Assembly (NCBI GenBank): GCA_050248155.1 | Contig: JBFWSW010000002.1 | Span: 62,001 to 126,000, forward strand | Length of the DNA: 64,000 nt | Direction: 5' to 3' | Source: VFMC01 sp050248155 | GTDB lineage: Bacteria > Actinomycetota > Acidimicrobiia > Acidimicrobiales > Ilumatobacteraceae | In this document: positions 26,710 through 34,864 of the stretch, one piece after another | How positions within the stretch are numbered: position 1 is the first letter of the stretch | Layout: each line of letters starts with the position of its first letter | Made by a program: the position numbers and the translations under genes | Notes under the pieces: generated by a model | Seen by the model: the letters and a program-made list of their open reading frames with translations, nothing else | The model's database searches: none | What the model was told of the DNA's origin: nothing

Positions 26710-27734
26710 CGACGTCCCGATGTGCCGTCGGCGAGCGCGAGCTCGGCGCGCTCGAGCATCAGGCCGATCGGTCTGGCCGTGGCTGTGGCCGTCCGCTCCT
26801 GGCCTCGCTGGCGCAGGTGCTTCGCGATCAGTGCTGTGGACGCAGTCATCTTCACGAGCGACAGGGCTCGGAACCAGTCACCGTCCTCGGGCGGCGCCGG
26901 CCCACCTGCGATCGCGTACGCACCCGCGAGCTGCGTCGGTCCGGGCATCAATGGATGGTGCCGGACCGCGACCGGATGCCAAGCGGCATCGGCGCAGAGC
27001 AGGAACCACGAGAGATCCAGTCGCGGATCTCCGATCGACCAGATCTCCCAGTCGATGACCGCAGCGACTCGCGCGCCTCGCGCGAGCATGTTGCCGAGCC
27101 GGAAATCGCCGTGGAGCAACCGGGGCGCCACCTCGTCGGGTATCGCGGCACGCAGCTCGCGTACGAGCCGGGTCGTGTCGCCTGTGAGGTCGGTCACCGT
27201 GCGGAGCGCACGCTCCCAGCGATCGACCTCGGCTGCCAGAGGGATCGGTGGCTCGTCGAGCCCGAGGCGCGGTGGCTCCTGCCGGTGCAGCACGGCCAGC
27301 AGCCGAGCTGCGTGACGGGCCCGGCCGGCGATGCCCGTCGAGCGGGACTCGGTGGCATCGACGTGCGGCTCGAAGCACTCGCCGCCGATGTGGGTCATCC
27401 CGTACAGCGGTGGGATCTCCGGAGGGGCGCCCGGATCGTCGAACAGCACCTGCGGCACACGGAAGTCGCGCACCGGCCGCAGCGCGCGCAGCACGGCGGC
27501 CTGGCGCAGGACATCACGGTTGCGGGTCGGCGGCAGTCCCGGCGGAGCCACCTTGAGCACGATCCTCGACGCTGAGCCGTCGGCCTCCAGCGACGCCGAG
27601 AAGGTGAGGCTCGACTGCCCGCCCGGAAGCGGCCGCACATCGGTGACGGTCGCCCCCGGCGTGCAGCGGCAAGATGCTGCCGACGCGCGAGCAGCCAGCT
27701 CGGAGACGTCGATCTCGCCCGGTGACGAGCTCAC
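26703..27734 (-). CDS. Phosphotransferase family protein (aminoglycoside phosphotransferase fold)
   Basis: A 343-residue kinase-fold protein. It has the catalytic loop LLHGDFRLGNML (the HGD-x4-N pattern), the metal-binding IDWEIWSIGDPRLDL, and an N-terminal nucleotide lobe with LPGGQSSLTFSA and IVLKVAPPG. In acyl-CoA catabolic clusters such proteins resemble the kinase half of mammalian ACAD10/ACAD11, which phosphorylates 4-hydroxyacyl-CoAs. That role is more likely here than drug resistance. The GTG start overlaps the stop of the upstream SDR (GTGA), so the two are coupled. Confidence 0.8.
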   Translation of the reverse strand: MSSSPGEIDVSELAARASAASCRCTPGATVTDVRPLPGGQSSLTFSASLEADGSASRIVLKVAPPGLPPTRNRDVLRQAAVLRALRPVRDFRVPQVLFDDPGAPPEIPPLYGMTHIGGECFEPHVDATESRSTGIAGRARHAARLLAVLHRQEPPRLGLDEPPIPLAAEVDRWERALRTVTDLTGDTTRLVRELRAAIPDEVAPRLLHGDFRLGNMLARGARVAAVIDWEIWSIGDPRLDLSWFLLCADAAWHPVAVRHHPLMPGPTQLAGAYAIAGGPAPPEDGDWFRALSLVKMTASTALIAKHLRQRGQERTATATARPIGLMLERAELALADGTSGRRI

Positions 27735-28552
27735 GGGCGCGCGTTGTCGACCAGTGGCCTGAGCTGGAACTCGTTCAGCAGCGGCTGGCTGTAGGCCACG
27801 CGCCCGGTGACGCGAGCCGGATCGGCCGAGCAGAGGAATGCAGCGGCCTCGGCGATGACGTCGGGTGACTCGATCGACGCCGCGTCGCCACGTCCGTCGA
27901 TGTCGTTCGTCCGCGTCCCCGGGGTCGGCACCCAGCCCCACGGCGACAGTGAGCTCACAGCGATGCCGCTCGCGTGCAACTCGGCGGCGAGGCCGGTGGA
28001 CATGCGGTCGAGTGCTGCCTTGCACATCCCGTAGACGGTGTAGACGCCTCGGGTGTGCAACGCGTCGTACGGGGGGCCAGGGGGGTGCACGGCGCCGACC
28101 GACGAGATGTTGACGATCCAGCCTCGTCCGCGCTCGACCATCTCGGGGATGACGCGCTGCGCGAGGTCGAACGGCGCGTGCACGTTGATCTCGAACATCA
28201 ACCGGGTTCGCCGTTCGGGGTAGCTGCTCCCTGCCGCGAGGAACGCGACGGCCGCGTTGTTCACGAGGATGTCGACCGGGCCGACCTCGCGAGCCCGGGC
28301 GACGAGGTCGGCGCGCGACGTCGGATCGGAGAGGTCGGTTGCCACCGGCACCGCACGCCCCGCGCCCATCGCGCCGATCGCGTCGGCCACCTCCTGTAGC
28401 GATCCGTCGGCTCGGTCGCTGGGCTCGAGCGTTCGCGCCGCGATCACGACATCGGCGCCGGCTCGTGCGAGCCGTGTGGCGATGGCGGCGCCGATGCCGC
28501 GGCTCGCCCCGGTCACGATGGCCGTCCGGCCTGCCAGTGTCTGCGTCAGCAC
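27731..28552 (-). CDS. SDR family oxidoreductase
   Basis: A 273-residue short-chain dehydrogenase with the cofactor motif TGASRGIGAAIATRLARAGA, NNAAV, and catalytic Ser in NISSVGAV with YGMCK. Unlike the SDR at 5405 it lacks the mycofactocin-type insert. The GTG at 28552 has a GGGGGGAA ribosome site; an ATG at 28585 without such a site is the alternative. It diverges from the HMG-CoA-synthase-like gene over a type-2 operator. It is co-transcribed with the phosphotransferase, so the pair may process a hydroxyacyl-CoA. Confidence 0.85.
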   Translation of the reverse strand: MLTQTLAGRTAIVTGASRGIGAAIATRLARAGADVVIAARTLEPSDRADGSLQEVADAIGAMGAGRAVPVATDLSDPTSRADLVARAREVGPVDILVNNAAVAFLAAGSSYPERRTRLMFEINVHAPFDLAQRVIPEMVERGRGWIVNISSVGAVHPPGPPYDALHTRGVYTVYGMCKAALDRMSTGLAAELHASGIAVSSLSPWGWVPTPGTRTNDIDGRGDAASIESPDVIAEAAAFLCSADPARVTGRVAYSQPLLNEFQLRPLVDNARP

Positions 28553-28598
28553 GATCGTTCCCCCCGTTCCGGCGGTGCCATCCAAAAGCTAGCAGCTC

Positions 28599-28616
28599 AA
28601 GTTGACTGGTTGGTTG
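28599..28616. promoter_or_regulatory. Type-2 TetR-like operator
   Basis: The right half actggttggttg is identical to that at 23583; the left half is degenerate. It lies between the divergent SDR and the HMG-CoA-synthase-like gene. Confidence 0.5.
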
Positions 28617-28657
28617 GTGATCGGTACCGTCGTGCGACCGAGGAGGGACGCCAACCG

Positions 28658-30115
28658 ATGAGCACCGACGCCCGCAGCAGCAGCGCCACGGTCGGCATCG
28701 TGTCGTACGGCGCATACGTCCCGCGGCACCGGCTCCGACGCGCGGCGATCTCCGAGGTGCTCGGCACTCCGGCTGCGCCCGGGACACGGGCGGTCGCCGG
28801 GTACGACGAGGACTCGACGACGCTGGCGGTCGAGGCGGCGAGGGTGGCGTGCCGACGGATCGACGTTCGATCGCTCGATGGTGTCTACTTCGCCACAGCG
28901 ACCCCCGCCTACCTCGAGAAGACGAACGCGACCGCCATCCATGCGGCGCTCGACCTGGCGGACGAGGCCATCGCTGTCGACATGGCCGGGGCGTTGCGCT
29001 GCGCCGCAGCGGTCTGGCGCGCAGCGGTCGATGCGGCCGCTGCCGGCCGCACGACGCTGGCTACCTTCGGCGACGTGCGAACCGGGATGCCGGGTGGTGC
29101 CGACGAGCGCGACGGGGGTGATGCCGGTGCGGCGCTCGTCTTCGGTCGCGAGGCAGTCGTGGTCGAGGTGCTGGCGATGTCGTCGCGCACCCGCGAGTTC
29201 CTCGATCGGTGGCGCCTGCCGAGTGACGAGGCGCCGCAGGCGTGGGAGGAGCGCTTCGGCGAGCAGGTGTACGTGCCGCTGGCGCAGACCTGCGTCGGCG
29301 ACGTGCTCGAGCGCACCGGGGTACGACTCGATCAGGTCGACCACCTGATCGTCGGCGGAGCGCACTCGCGGGCCGTCCGGCAGCTGCCCAAGGCGCTCGG
29401 GCTGGCACATGCCCTCGTCCCCGATCTCGCCGAGCAGCTCGGGAACGCAGGCGTCGCCCACGCCGCGCTCGCGCTGACGGACCTGCTCGACCGGGCAGCT
29501 CCGGGCGAGACGATCGTGCTGGTCAACCTCGCTGACGGCGTCGACGCGGTGTTGCTCCGGACCACCGAGGCGATCAGCTCCTACGGTGCCGAGACGGCGA
29601 CGCACCACGCCCGCAGCAAGCTCGGCGCACAGCTGGCGTCTGCCGACGACGCGCTGCCATACGCCACGTTCCTGACGTGGCGGAGGCAGCTGGTGCGCGA
29701 GCCGCCGCGCCGGGAGGAGCCGGGACGCCCGATGGCGCCGGTCGCGAATCGCCGCGAGGGTTGGAAGTTCGGGTTCGTCGGATCGCGGTGCCTCGACTGC
29801 GGCACGCGGCACCTGCCGCCCCAGCGCGTCTGCTTCTCGTGTCAGGCCGTCGACCGCATGGCCTCCCAGACCTTCGCCGACACGCCCGGCAGCGTGTCGA
29901 CCTTCACCATCGACCGGCTCGCGTTCTCGCCGTCACCGCCGGTGATCGGCGCCGTCGTCGACTTCGACGGAGGTGGCCGGTACCAGTGCGAGGTGACCGA
30001 TGTGCATCCCGACCGGGTAGGCATCGGCACGCGTGTCGAGCCGACGTTCCGTCGCCTCTACACGGCCGGTGGCATCCACGACTACTTCTGGAAGCTCCGA
30101 CCGATCCTCGGGTGA
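28658..30115 (+). CDS. HMG-CoA synthase-like protein fused to a DUF35 zinc-ribbon/OB-fold domain
   Basis: A 485-residue two-part protein. The first ~350 residues have the thiolase-like fold of 3-hydroxy-3-methylglutaryl-CoA synthases (start GIVSYGAYVPRHRLRR, middle VDMAGALRCAAAVWRAAVDA with a plausible nucleophilic Cys, and LPKALGLAHALVPDLAEQLGNAG). The C-terminal ~130 residues form a DUF35 unit with a CxxC-CxxC zinc ribbon (CLDCGTRHLPPQRVCFSC) and an OB-fold. The ATG follows GAGGAGGGA. Condensing or retro-aldol cleavage of an acyl-CoA is the likely chemistry. The 3' end overlaps the convergent CaiB-type gene by 34 bases. Confidence 0.8.
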   Translation: MSTDARSSSATVGIVSYGAYVPRHRLRRAAISEVLGTPAAPGTRAVAGYDEDSTTLAVEAARVACRRIDVRSLDGVYFATATPAYLEKTNATAIHAALDLADEAIAVDMAGALRCAAAVWRAAVDAAAAGRTTLATFGDVRTGMPGGADERDGGDAGAALVFGREAVVVEVLAMSSRTREFLDRWRLPSDEAPQAWEERFGEQVYVPLAQTCVGDVLERTGVRLDQVDHLIVGGAHSRAVRQLPKALGLAHALVPDLAEQLGNAGVAHAALALTDLLDRAAPGETIVLVNLADGVDAVLLRTTEAISSYGAETATHHARSKLGAQLASADDALPYATFLTWRRQLVREPPRREEPGRPMAPVANRREGWKFGFVGSRCLDCGTRHLPPQRVCFSCQAVDRMASQTFADTPGSVSTFTIDRLAFSPSPPVIGAVVDFDGGGRYQCEVTDVHPDRVGIGTRVEPTFRRLYTAGGIHDYFWKLRPILG

Positions 30116-31167
30116 TCGATGCGGATCGCCGGGCCGACCTCGAGCGACCCGTCCGGATGCTCGATCACCGATCGGCGTGCCGCCACCACGTCGCTCCGGA
30201 CTGCTTCGCAGAAGTCGAGCACGGGGGCGAACGCGACGTCGCGATGCTCGAACCACCGAGTCCACTCGTCGCGGCTCCGCATGCGGAACTGGTCGCGGAG
30301 GAATGCTTTCAGCTCGCTCTGGTCAGGCGTCTGCTCGAAGTCGCCCATCCCGATGAGATCGGGCCGCCCGAATGCCTCGAGCAGGTTGCGCACGAACTTC
30401 AGCTCGCGCCCGCACAGCACCACGTGCTTGTCGTCGGCCGTCTCGTACACGTCGTAGAACGCGGCGCCGCCGAGCGATCGCTGCGAGCCCGACGTGGGCG
30501 GGGTGCCGTCGACGAGAGCATCGCCGGCGGTGTGCGCGCACCACGGAAGGAGCGCATCGAGCATCGCCGCATCGATGTACGCGCCGGATCCTGTGGCGAC
30601 GCGCTCGTACAGTGCCATGACCACTGCGGACAGAGCCGTGAGCGCCACGGCCATGTCGGCCGCAGCCACGCCGGGCACGACGGGACGACCATCGACTCCG
30701 TCGTTCACTGCGAGGAAGCCCGCCATGGCCTGGACGCCCAGATCGTGCGCAGGGTGGTGGGCCGCTGGTCCGCTCTGGCCGAACGCGGAGATCGAGCAGT
30801 AGACGATGGACGGGAACCGCTCGTGGACGGTGTCGCGGCCGAAGCCCAGGCGGTCGATGACGCCGGGCCTGAAGCTCTCGATCAACACATCTGCCGCCTC
30901 GAGGAGCGACCACAGCTCGGCCGACCCGCCCTCGGTCTTCAGGTCGAGCACGACCGACGTCTTGCCGCGATTGGTCTGGCGGAACCAGACGCTCTCACCG
31001 TCGGCGAGGAACGGCCCCATGCGGCGAGCCGGCTCGCCCGAGGGCGGCTCGACCCGGACCACGTCAGCACCCTGGTCGGCCATCATCATCGACAGCATCG
31101 GCCCGGGCAGGAACTGGGAGAGGTCGACGACGCGGATGCCTGCCAGCGGCCGTCGCCGTTCGTCCAC
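30082..31167 (-). CDS. CaiB/BaiF family (class III) CoA-transferase
   Basis: A 361-residue class III CoA-transferase that exchanges CoA between acids without a covalent ping-pong glutamate. It has the N-terminal LAGIRVVDLSQFLPGPMLSM, VVRVEPPSGEPARRMGPF and NRGKTSVVLDLKTEGG, and the catalytic Asp in HDLGVQAMAG. The GTG at 31167 lies 8 bases after the thiolase stop, with GGGG upstream, so it is co-transcribed with the thiolase. It may load CoA on the pathway acid as an alternative to the synthetase at 6219. Confidence 0.85.
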   Translation of the reverse strand: MDERRRPLAGIRVVDLSQFLPGPMLSMMMADQGADVVRVEPPSGEPARRMGPFLADGESVWFRQTNRGKTSVVLDLKTEGGSAELWSLLEAADVLIESFRPGVIDRLGFGRDTVHERFPSIVYCSISAFGQSGPAAHHPAHDLGVQAMAGFLAVNDGVDGRPVVPGVAAADMAVALTALSAVVMALYERVATGSGAYIDAAMLDALLPWCAHTAGDALVDGTPPTSGSQRSLGGAAFYDVYETADDKHVVLCGRELKFVRNLLEAFGRPDLIGMGDFEQTPDQSELKAFLRDQFRMRSRDEWTRWFEHRDVAFAPVLDFCEAVRSDVVAARRSVIEHPDGSLEVGPAIRIDHPRIGRSFQK

Positions 31168-31175
31168 GGCCCCGA

Positions 31176-32411
31176 TCAGATCCGCTCGATGATGGTGGCG
31201 GTGCCCATGCCGCCGCCGGTGCACATGGTGACGAGTCCGGTGGTGAGATCGCGTCGCTCGAGCTCGTCGAGCAACGTGCCGATCAGCATCGCCCCGGTCG
31301 CGCCGATCGGGTGCCCGAGCGCCATCGCGCCCCCGTTCACGTTCACGCGTTCCGGATCGACCTCGGTGTCGCGCAGGAACTTCAGGACGACCGACGCGAA
31401 GGCCTCGTTCACCTCGAACAGGTCGATGTCGTCGAAGGTCATCCCGGCCTTCTCGACGCAGCGCCGCGCGGCTGGTCCCGGCGCGGTGAGCATGATGACC
31501 GGTTCGGTGCCGGCGACCGCGGTCATCACGACTCGCGCCCGCGGCGTCATCCCGTGCGCCCGGGCGTAATCGGGTGATGCGAGCAGCACAGCACCCGCCC
31601 CGTCGACCACGCCCGAGGAGTTGCCCCCGTGGTGGACGTGCTCGATGCGATCGAGCTGGGGATAGGCGAGCAGGGCGACCTGGTCGACGGTGAGCCCTCG
31701 CTCGTCTGCCACCGTGTCGCCCATCGTCTGGAAGGCAGGGGGCAGCCCGGCGAGGTCGTCGAGCGTCGTCCCGGGTCGAGGGAACTCCTCGTGATCGAGC
31801 GCGAGCGTCCCGTCGTCGTGGTGGATCGGGACGAGCGATCCATCGAAGCGTCCTTCGCTGATCGCGGTTGCGGCTCTCCGCTGGCTCTCGACGGCAAGGG
31901 CATCGCACTCCTGCCGCGAGAACCCCTCGAGCGTGGCGATGAGGTCGGCGGAGATCCCCTGCGGCACCATCGCGTAGCGGTCGCGCAGGTGTCGGTTGTT
32001 GGCCGTGAACCCGTCGACGTGCAACGGTGCCGCGCGTGACATCGACTCGGCGCCTCCGGCCACCACCACGTCCTGGAAGCCGGAGAGCACGCCCATCGCC
32101 GCGAGGTTGACCGCCTGTTGGCCGGAGCCGCAGAAGCGGTGGACGGTGAGACCCGGAGCGTCGAGTGACCAACCGGCATCGAGCGCTGCCATCCTGGCGA
32201 TGTCCATCGCGTGGTCTCCGCTGCCGTTGGCATTGCCCACGACGACGTCGTCGACGTCGCTCGTGTCGAGCGAGCTCCTGGTGGCGAGGGCTTCGAGCAC
32301 CTGCGCCAGGATTCGCTGCGGATGCACCGTGTGCAGCGACCCGGTGCTCTTGCCCTTGCCGCGCGGCGACCGAACCGCGTCGATGATCCACGCCTCACGT
32401 GTCGCAGCCAT
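31176..32411 (-). CDS. Thiolase (acetyl-CoA C-acyltransferase)
   Basis: A 411-residue thiolase with complete active site: HRFCGSGQQ, VNEAFAS, GHPIGATG and CTGGGMG. It is a near relative of the thiolase at 42585, sharing the starts EAWIIDA and the HVHHGGNSSGVVDGAGA stretch, and more distant from that at 11464. The ATG at 32411 is chosen because it aligns with the 42585 protein; an ATG at 32423 is also possible and would suit a leaderless transcript. A type-2 operator lies directly upstream. Confidence 0.88.
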   Translation of the reverse strand: MAATREAWIIDAVRSPRGKGKSTGSLHTVHPQRILAQVLEALATRSSLDTSDVDDVVVGNANGSGDHAMDIARMAALDAGWSLDAPGLTVHRFCGSGQQAVNLAAMGVLSGFQDVVVAGGAESMSRAAPLHVDGFTANNRHLRDRYAMVPQGISADLIATLEGFSRQECDALAVESQRRAATAISEGRFDGSLVPIHHDDGTLALDHEEFPRPGTTLDDLAGLPPAFQTMGDTVADERGLTVDQVALLAYPQLDRIEHVHHGGNSSGVVDGAGAVLLASPDYARAHGMTPRARVVMTAVAGTEPVIMLTAPGPAARRCVEKAGMTFDDIDLFEVNEAFASVVLKFLRDTEVDPERVNVNGGAMALGHPIGATGAMLIGTLLDELERRDLTTGLVTMCTGGGMGTATIIERI

Positions 32412-32426
32412 GCCGGAGAGCATTGT

Positions 32427-32444
32427 CGAACAGTCGGTTGGTTG
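32427..32444. promoter_or_regulatory. Type-2 TetR-like operator
   Basis: Contains the conserved half ggttggttg (32436-32444), as at 23586 and 28608, with a degenerate partner half. It lies just before the thiolase start. Confidence 0.5.
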
Positions 32445-32459
32445 GCAAGTGGGGCTGGC

Positions 32460-32891
32460 TCAGGCCGGCCCGTCGGACCACGCGTCGTCGAGGAAGTCCT
32501 GGATCGACGAATCGATGAAGTCGCATGCGAACCGCAGCTTGCCATCACGAACCTGCAGCACCATGAGGTAGTCGGCGACCTGACCCGTTCCGGTGCGTCG
32601 GGCCACGTCGTGGCTGCGGATGTGCGCGACGACGAGCTCGGCGCCCACGCCGCGCAGCTCGACGATCTCGTACTGGTGCTCCTGGAAGAGCTCCTGCAGG
32701 CCCGTGAACATCTCGACGAACTCGTCGCGACCGCGGATCTCGCGATGGCTGCCGTCGGCGTCGAAGCCGTAGTACACGAACCCGGGCGCCCACATCGACA
32801 TGGTTCGCTCGATGTCACCGACGGCCATGGCCTCGAGCGCGAGACGCACGGTCCGCACGTGAGGCGGCTCGTCGGCGGTGACGGCGTCCAT
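32460..32891 (-). CDS. SnoaL-like (NTF2-fold) protein
   Basis: A 143-residue nuclear-transport-factor-2-fold protein: VRLALEAMAVGDIERTMSMWAPGFVYYG, REIRGRDEFVEMFTGLQ, then strands ending LRFACDFIDSSIQDFL. This is the steroid-isomerase-like arrangement. It diverges from the second amidohydrolase; the intergenic region has a long inverted repeat. Its end lies 15 bases before the type-2 operator of the thiolase, so transcription from it may continue into the thiolase operon. Confidence 0.72.
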   Translation of the reverse strand: MDAVTADEPPHVRTVRLALEAMAVGDIERTMSMWAPGFVYYGFDADGSHREIRGRDEFVEMFTGLQELFQEHQYEIVELRGVGAELVVAHIRSHDVARRTGTGQVADYLMVLQVRDGKLRFACDFIDSSIQDFLDDAWSDGPA

Positions 32892-32925
32892 CGGGCGCGA
32901 ATCTACTCAACCCACGAGGCGCGTT

Positions 32926-32958
32926 GACGGTACCGAAAATGGCGAATACAGTACCGTC
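32926..32958. promoter_or_regulatory. 8-bp inverted repeat upstream of second amidohydrolase
   Basis: gacggtac (32926-32933) and its exact complement gtaccgtc (32951-32958) are separated by 17 bases in the divergent promoter of the SnoaL-like gene and the amidohydrolase. A related acggtac occurs at 13141, upstream of the paralogous amidohydrolase. Confidence 0.5.
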
Positions 32959-33026
32959 CCAGTCGCAGTCGGCCCGGGGCGCACCGGCCTGCAGGGGCTC
33001 TGTCGACGCAGAGGAAGGGGATGTCC

Positions 33027-34208
33027 ATGACCGACACGCTGAGCGTCGAGGACCTGAGGGTCATCGACACCGACACCCACATCAGCGAGCCACCCGATCT
33101 GTGGACGTCGCGGTTGCCGGCCAAGTTCAAGGGCGACGCGCCGCACGTGGAGTTCAACGAGGCCACGGGCCACCAGCACTGGAAGATCGGCGACTACTGG
33201 TTGATGGGTACAGGCTTCTACGCCGTGGCCGGCTGGAAGGAGTTCCCGCCGAACGGTCCGCACGACCTCGACCATCCCGACGTCGACAAGGGTTCGTGGG
33301 AGCCCAACGAGCGTCTCCGTCGCATGGACGAGCACGGCATCTACGCCCAGGTGCTGTACCCGAACCTGATCGGCTTCGAGACGAGCCAGTTCATGAAGGT
33401 CGGCCTCGACTACGCACTCGCGTGCGTGCAGGCGTACAACGACTTCCAGACCGAGTTCGCGAGCGCCGATCCCAAGCGTTTCATCCCCATCTCGATGGTG
33501 CCGTTCTGGGACCTCGACGCCGCGGTGACCGAGATTCGTCGCTGCCACGAGATGGGTCACCGTGGCATCCTGTTCGCCAACAAGTACGAGCAGATCGGTC
33601 TCCCCTCGTTCACCGACCCACACTGGGATCCGATCTATGCAACGGCAGCAGAGCTCGAGACGTCGGTCAACTTCCACGTCGGGTTCAGCTCGAGCACGGA
33701 CGGATCGGCCAAGGCGATGACCGCACTGCTGGCCAACTTCAGCGCGCCGGTCGCCGCAGTGGGCACCGTCATCGGGTTGATGAGCAACGGGGACTCGATC
33801 GCGAAGATCGTGACGTCGGGCGTCTGCGACCGGCACCCCACCGTCAACTTCGTGTCGGTCGAGAGCGGCTTCGGGTTCATCCCGTACCTCCTCGAGTCAC
33901 TCGACTGGCACTGGAAGGGTTATGGTGCGGCGCGCACGTCGCCCTTGCTCCCGAGCGAGTACTTCGCACGGCAGTGCTACGGGACCTTCTGGTTCGAGAC
34001 GAAGACCCTTCCGATGCTCGAGACCTATCCCGACAACTTCATGTTCGAGACGGACTACCCGCACCCGACGAGCATGTCGCCCGGGCCGGCGTCGCCCGCC
34101 GACGTGCCCCGCGACCACATCGCGAAGCACTTCGCCGGAATCGACCCCGAGATCACGCGCAAGGTGCTGCACGGCAACGCCGCCCGCGTCTACCACCTCG
34201 ACGACTGA
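33027..34208 (+). CDS. Amidohydrolase family protein (amidohydrolase 2 type), second paralog
   Basis: A 393-residue TIM-barrel metal-dependent hydrolase, clearly paralogous to that at 13266 over its entire length. Both have IDTDTH near the start, WTSR, MDEHGI, FANK.EQIGLP, WHWKGYGA and FETDYPHPT. The central region (about residues 225-250) is the most diverged, which may set substrate preference. Of two in-frame ATGs, 33027 has proper spacing (6 bases) from GAAGGGG. A TetR gene follows 40 bases downstream on the same strand and may regulate it. Confidence 0.85.
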   Translation: MTDTLSVEDLRVIDTDTHISEPPDLWTSRLPAKFKGDAPHVEFNEATGHQHWKIGDYWLMGTGFYAVAGWKEFPPNGPHDLDHPDVDKGSWEPNERLRRMDEHGIYAQVLYPNLIGFETSQFMKVGLDYALACVQAYNDFQTEFASADPKRFIPISMVPFWDLDAAVTEIRRCHEMGHRGILFANKYEQIGLPSFTDPHWDPIYATAAELETSVNFHVGFSSSTDGSAKAMTALLANFSAPVAAVGTVIGLMSNGDSIAKIVTSGVCDRHPTVNFVSVESGFGFIPYLLESLDWHWKGYGAARTSPLLPSEYFARQCYGTFWFETKTLPMLETYPDNFMFETDYPHPTSMSPGPASPADVPRDHIAKHFAGIDPEITRKVLHGNAARVYHLDD

Positions 34209-34248
34209 CGTTCCGCCAGGCACCGGCGACGGGGTAGCGTCGCCCGCC

Positions 34249-34821
34249 GTGGGCACGGTGACGTTCTCGCCTCGCCAGCACGAGATCCTCGGGGCACTGG
34301 GCCGCATCATCCTGCGGGAGGGGTTCGACGACCTCACGGTCGCCGTGCTCGCCGACCGCCTGCGGTGCTCGCGCCGCACGCTGTACACCCTCGCGCCGAG
34401 CCGGGACGACCTGATCGTCAGCGTCGTCCAGGACATGTTCACGAGCTGGATGCAGCGCGCCCAGGGAGCGGTGGCCGAGCAGGAGGACGACGTCGACGCG
34501 GTCGTGGCCTTCCTGGCCGCAGGACTGGAGGTCGGGGACGCGACGGCCCGGTTCTTCGCCGCCGTCGCGAACCATCCCGACACCGCCCGCATCCATGCAC
34601 AGTTCAAGCGCGACTACATGTCCGCGCTGATCCAGCTCGTCGAGCGCGCCGTGCCGCCATCGAAGCGGCGGTCGCAGGGCGTCTCGGTCACCGCCGAAGT
34701 GCTCGCTGCCGTGGTCCGCCGCCTCGCGCAGCTCACACACGCTCGTGAGGCACCCTTGGCCGAAGTCGATGCCATCCGCATGCTCGACGAGCTGGTACGC
34801 GGCTGGCTCGGGGCGGGCTGA
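34249..34821 (+). CDS. TetR family transcriptional regulator
   Basis: A 190-residue repressor-type protein. The N-terminal helix-turn-helix is LTVAVLADRLRCSRRTLYTLAPSRDDL; the rest is helical with no recognised ligand motif. The GTG at 34249 is the most likely start, GTG 34258 the alternative. It is the only TetR gene inside the 5-35 kb catabolic region and so the best local candidate for one of the two palindromic operator types found there. No such palindrome was seen immediately before this gene itself, which probably shares the amidohydrolase transcript. Confidence 0.82.
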   Translation: MGTVTFSPRQHEILGALGRIILREGFDDLTVAVLADRLRCSRRTLYTLAPSRDDLIVSVVQDMFTSWMQRAQGAVAEQEDDVDAVVAFLAAGLEVGDATARFFAAVANHPDTARIHAQFKRDYMSALIQLVERAVPPSKRRSQGVSVTAEVLAAVVRRLAQLTHAREAPLAEVDAIRMLDELVRGWLGAG

Positions 34822-34864
34822 CCGCGAGGGGCTCGTCACCCGCACTCGGCGGGCGCGGATGTGA

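Noticed and set aside
26703..27734. Aminoglycoside resistance gene
   Set aside because: The fold is the same, but the gene is embedded in an acyl-CoA catabolic operon and coupled to an SDR; no resistance context is visible.
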